Source of the DNA: an uncultured Actinomyces sp.
GTDB lineage: Bacteria > Actinomycetota > Actinomycetes > Actinomycetales > Actinomycetaceae
Assembly (NCBI GenBank): GCA_938040725.1
Contig: CALHZX010000091.1
Location: 1 to 5,179, forward strand
Direction: 5' to 3'
DNA: 5,179 nucleotides
The notes beneath the pieces were generated by a model. The model made no database searches, was not told where the DNA came from, and was given only the letters and a program-made list of their open reading frames with translations. Positions 5,173 to 5,179 of this stretch are shown in pieces (positions within the stretch are counted from its first letter, which is position 1; the number at the start of each line of letters is the position of its first letter). Position numbers and translations under genes: made by a program.

Positions 5173-5179
5173 AAGGCAC

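Noticed and set aside
1..5179. CRISPR array, insertion sequence, toxin-antitoxin or phage-defence system
   Set aside because: I found no regularly spaced direct repeats, transposase motifs, terminal inverted repeats or small toxin/antitoxin pairs. The genes belong to a conserved core neighbourhood.

Overview
The window is GC-rich and reads as a piece of an actinobacterial chromosome. The protein style (an Ala/Gly/Pro-rich and Gln-rich Bax-inhibitor N-terminus, a basic Ala/Lys/Arg tail on an FtsB-type protein) and the gene order fit the Actinomyces/Schaalia group (Actinomycetaceae). That genus guess comes from memory, not from a search. Every convincing gene lies on the minus strand, so the biological order runs from the right end to the left end.

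In transcription order: (i) 5101-4508, a secreted lipoprotein with a SurA-N-like region and no isomerase domain, behind a good ribosome binding site and a possible promoter; (ii) 4323-3046, enolase (eno), with a 184-nt upstream spacer that holds hairpins and a strong rho-independent terminator at 3023-2986; (iii) a tight group of an FtsB/DivIC-like septum formation protein (2938-2189), a DUF501 protein (2192-1683, 4-nt overlap) and a Ppx/GppA phosphatase (1622-654); (iv) a 74-nt tRNA with anticodon UAA (600-527) under its own sigma-70-like promoter; (v) the first 123 codons of a Bax inhibitor-1/YccA membrane protein (371 to beyond position 1), with a promoter and a leader rich in small palindromes.

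The order lipoprotein - eno - ftsB-like - DUF501 - ppx is a known conserved actinobacterial neighbourhood (in mycobacteria lpqU - eno - Rv1024 - Rv1025 - ppx2). It combines glycolysis, septum assembly and polyphosphate/(p)ppGpp metabolism, with DUF501 as the member of unknown role. I see no mobile element, CRISPR array, phage gene or obvious defence system. The most unusual item is the UAA-anticodon tRNA: its D-arm and discriminator base look leucine-type, but it has a 5-nt variable region instead of the long variable arm expected of bacterial tRNA-Leu. No in-frame TTA codon occurs in any of the window's coding regions.
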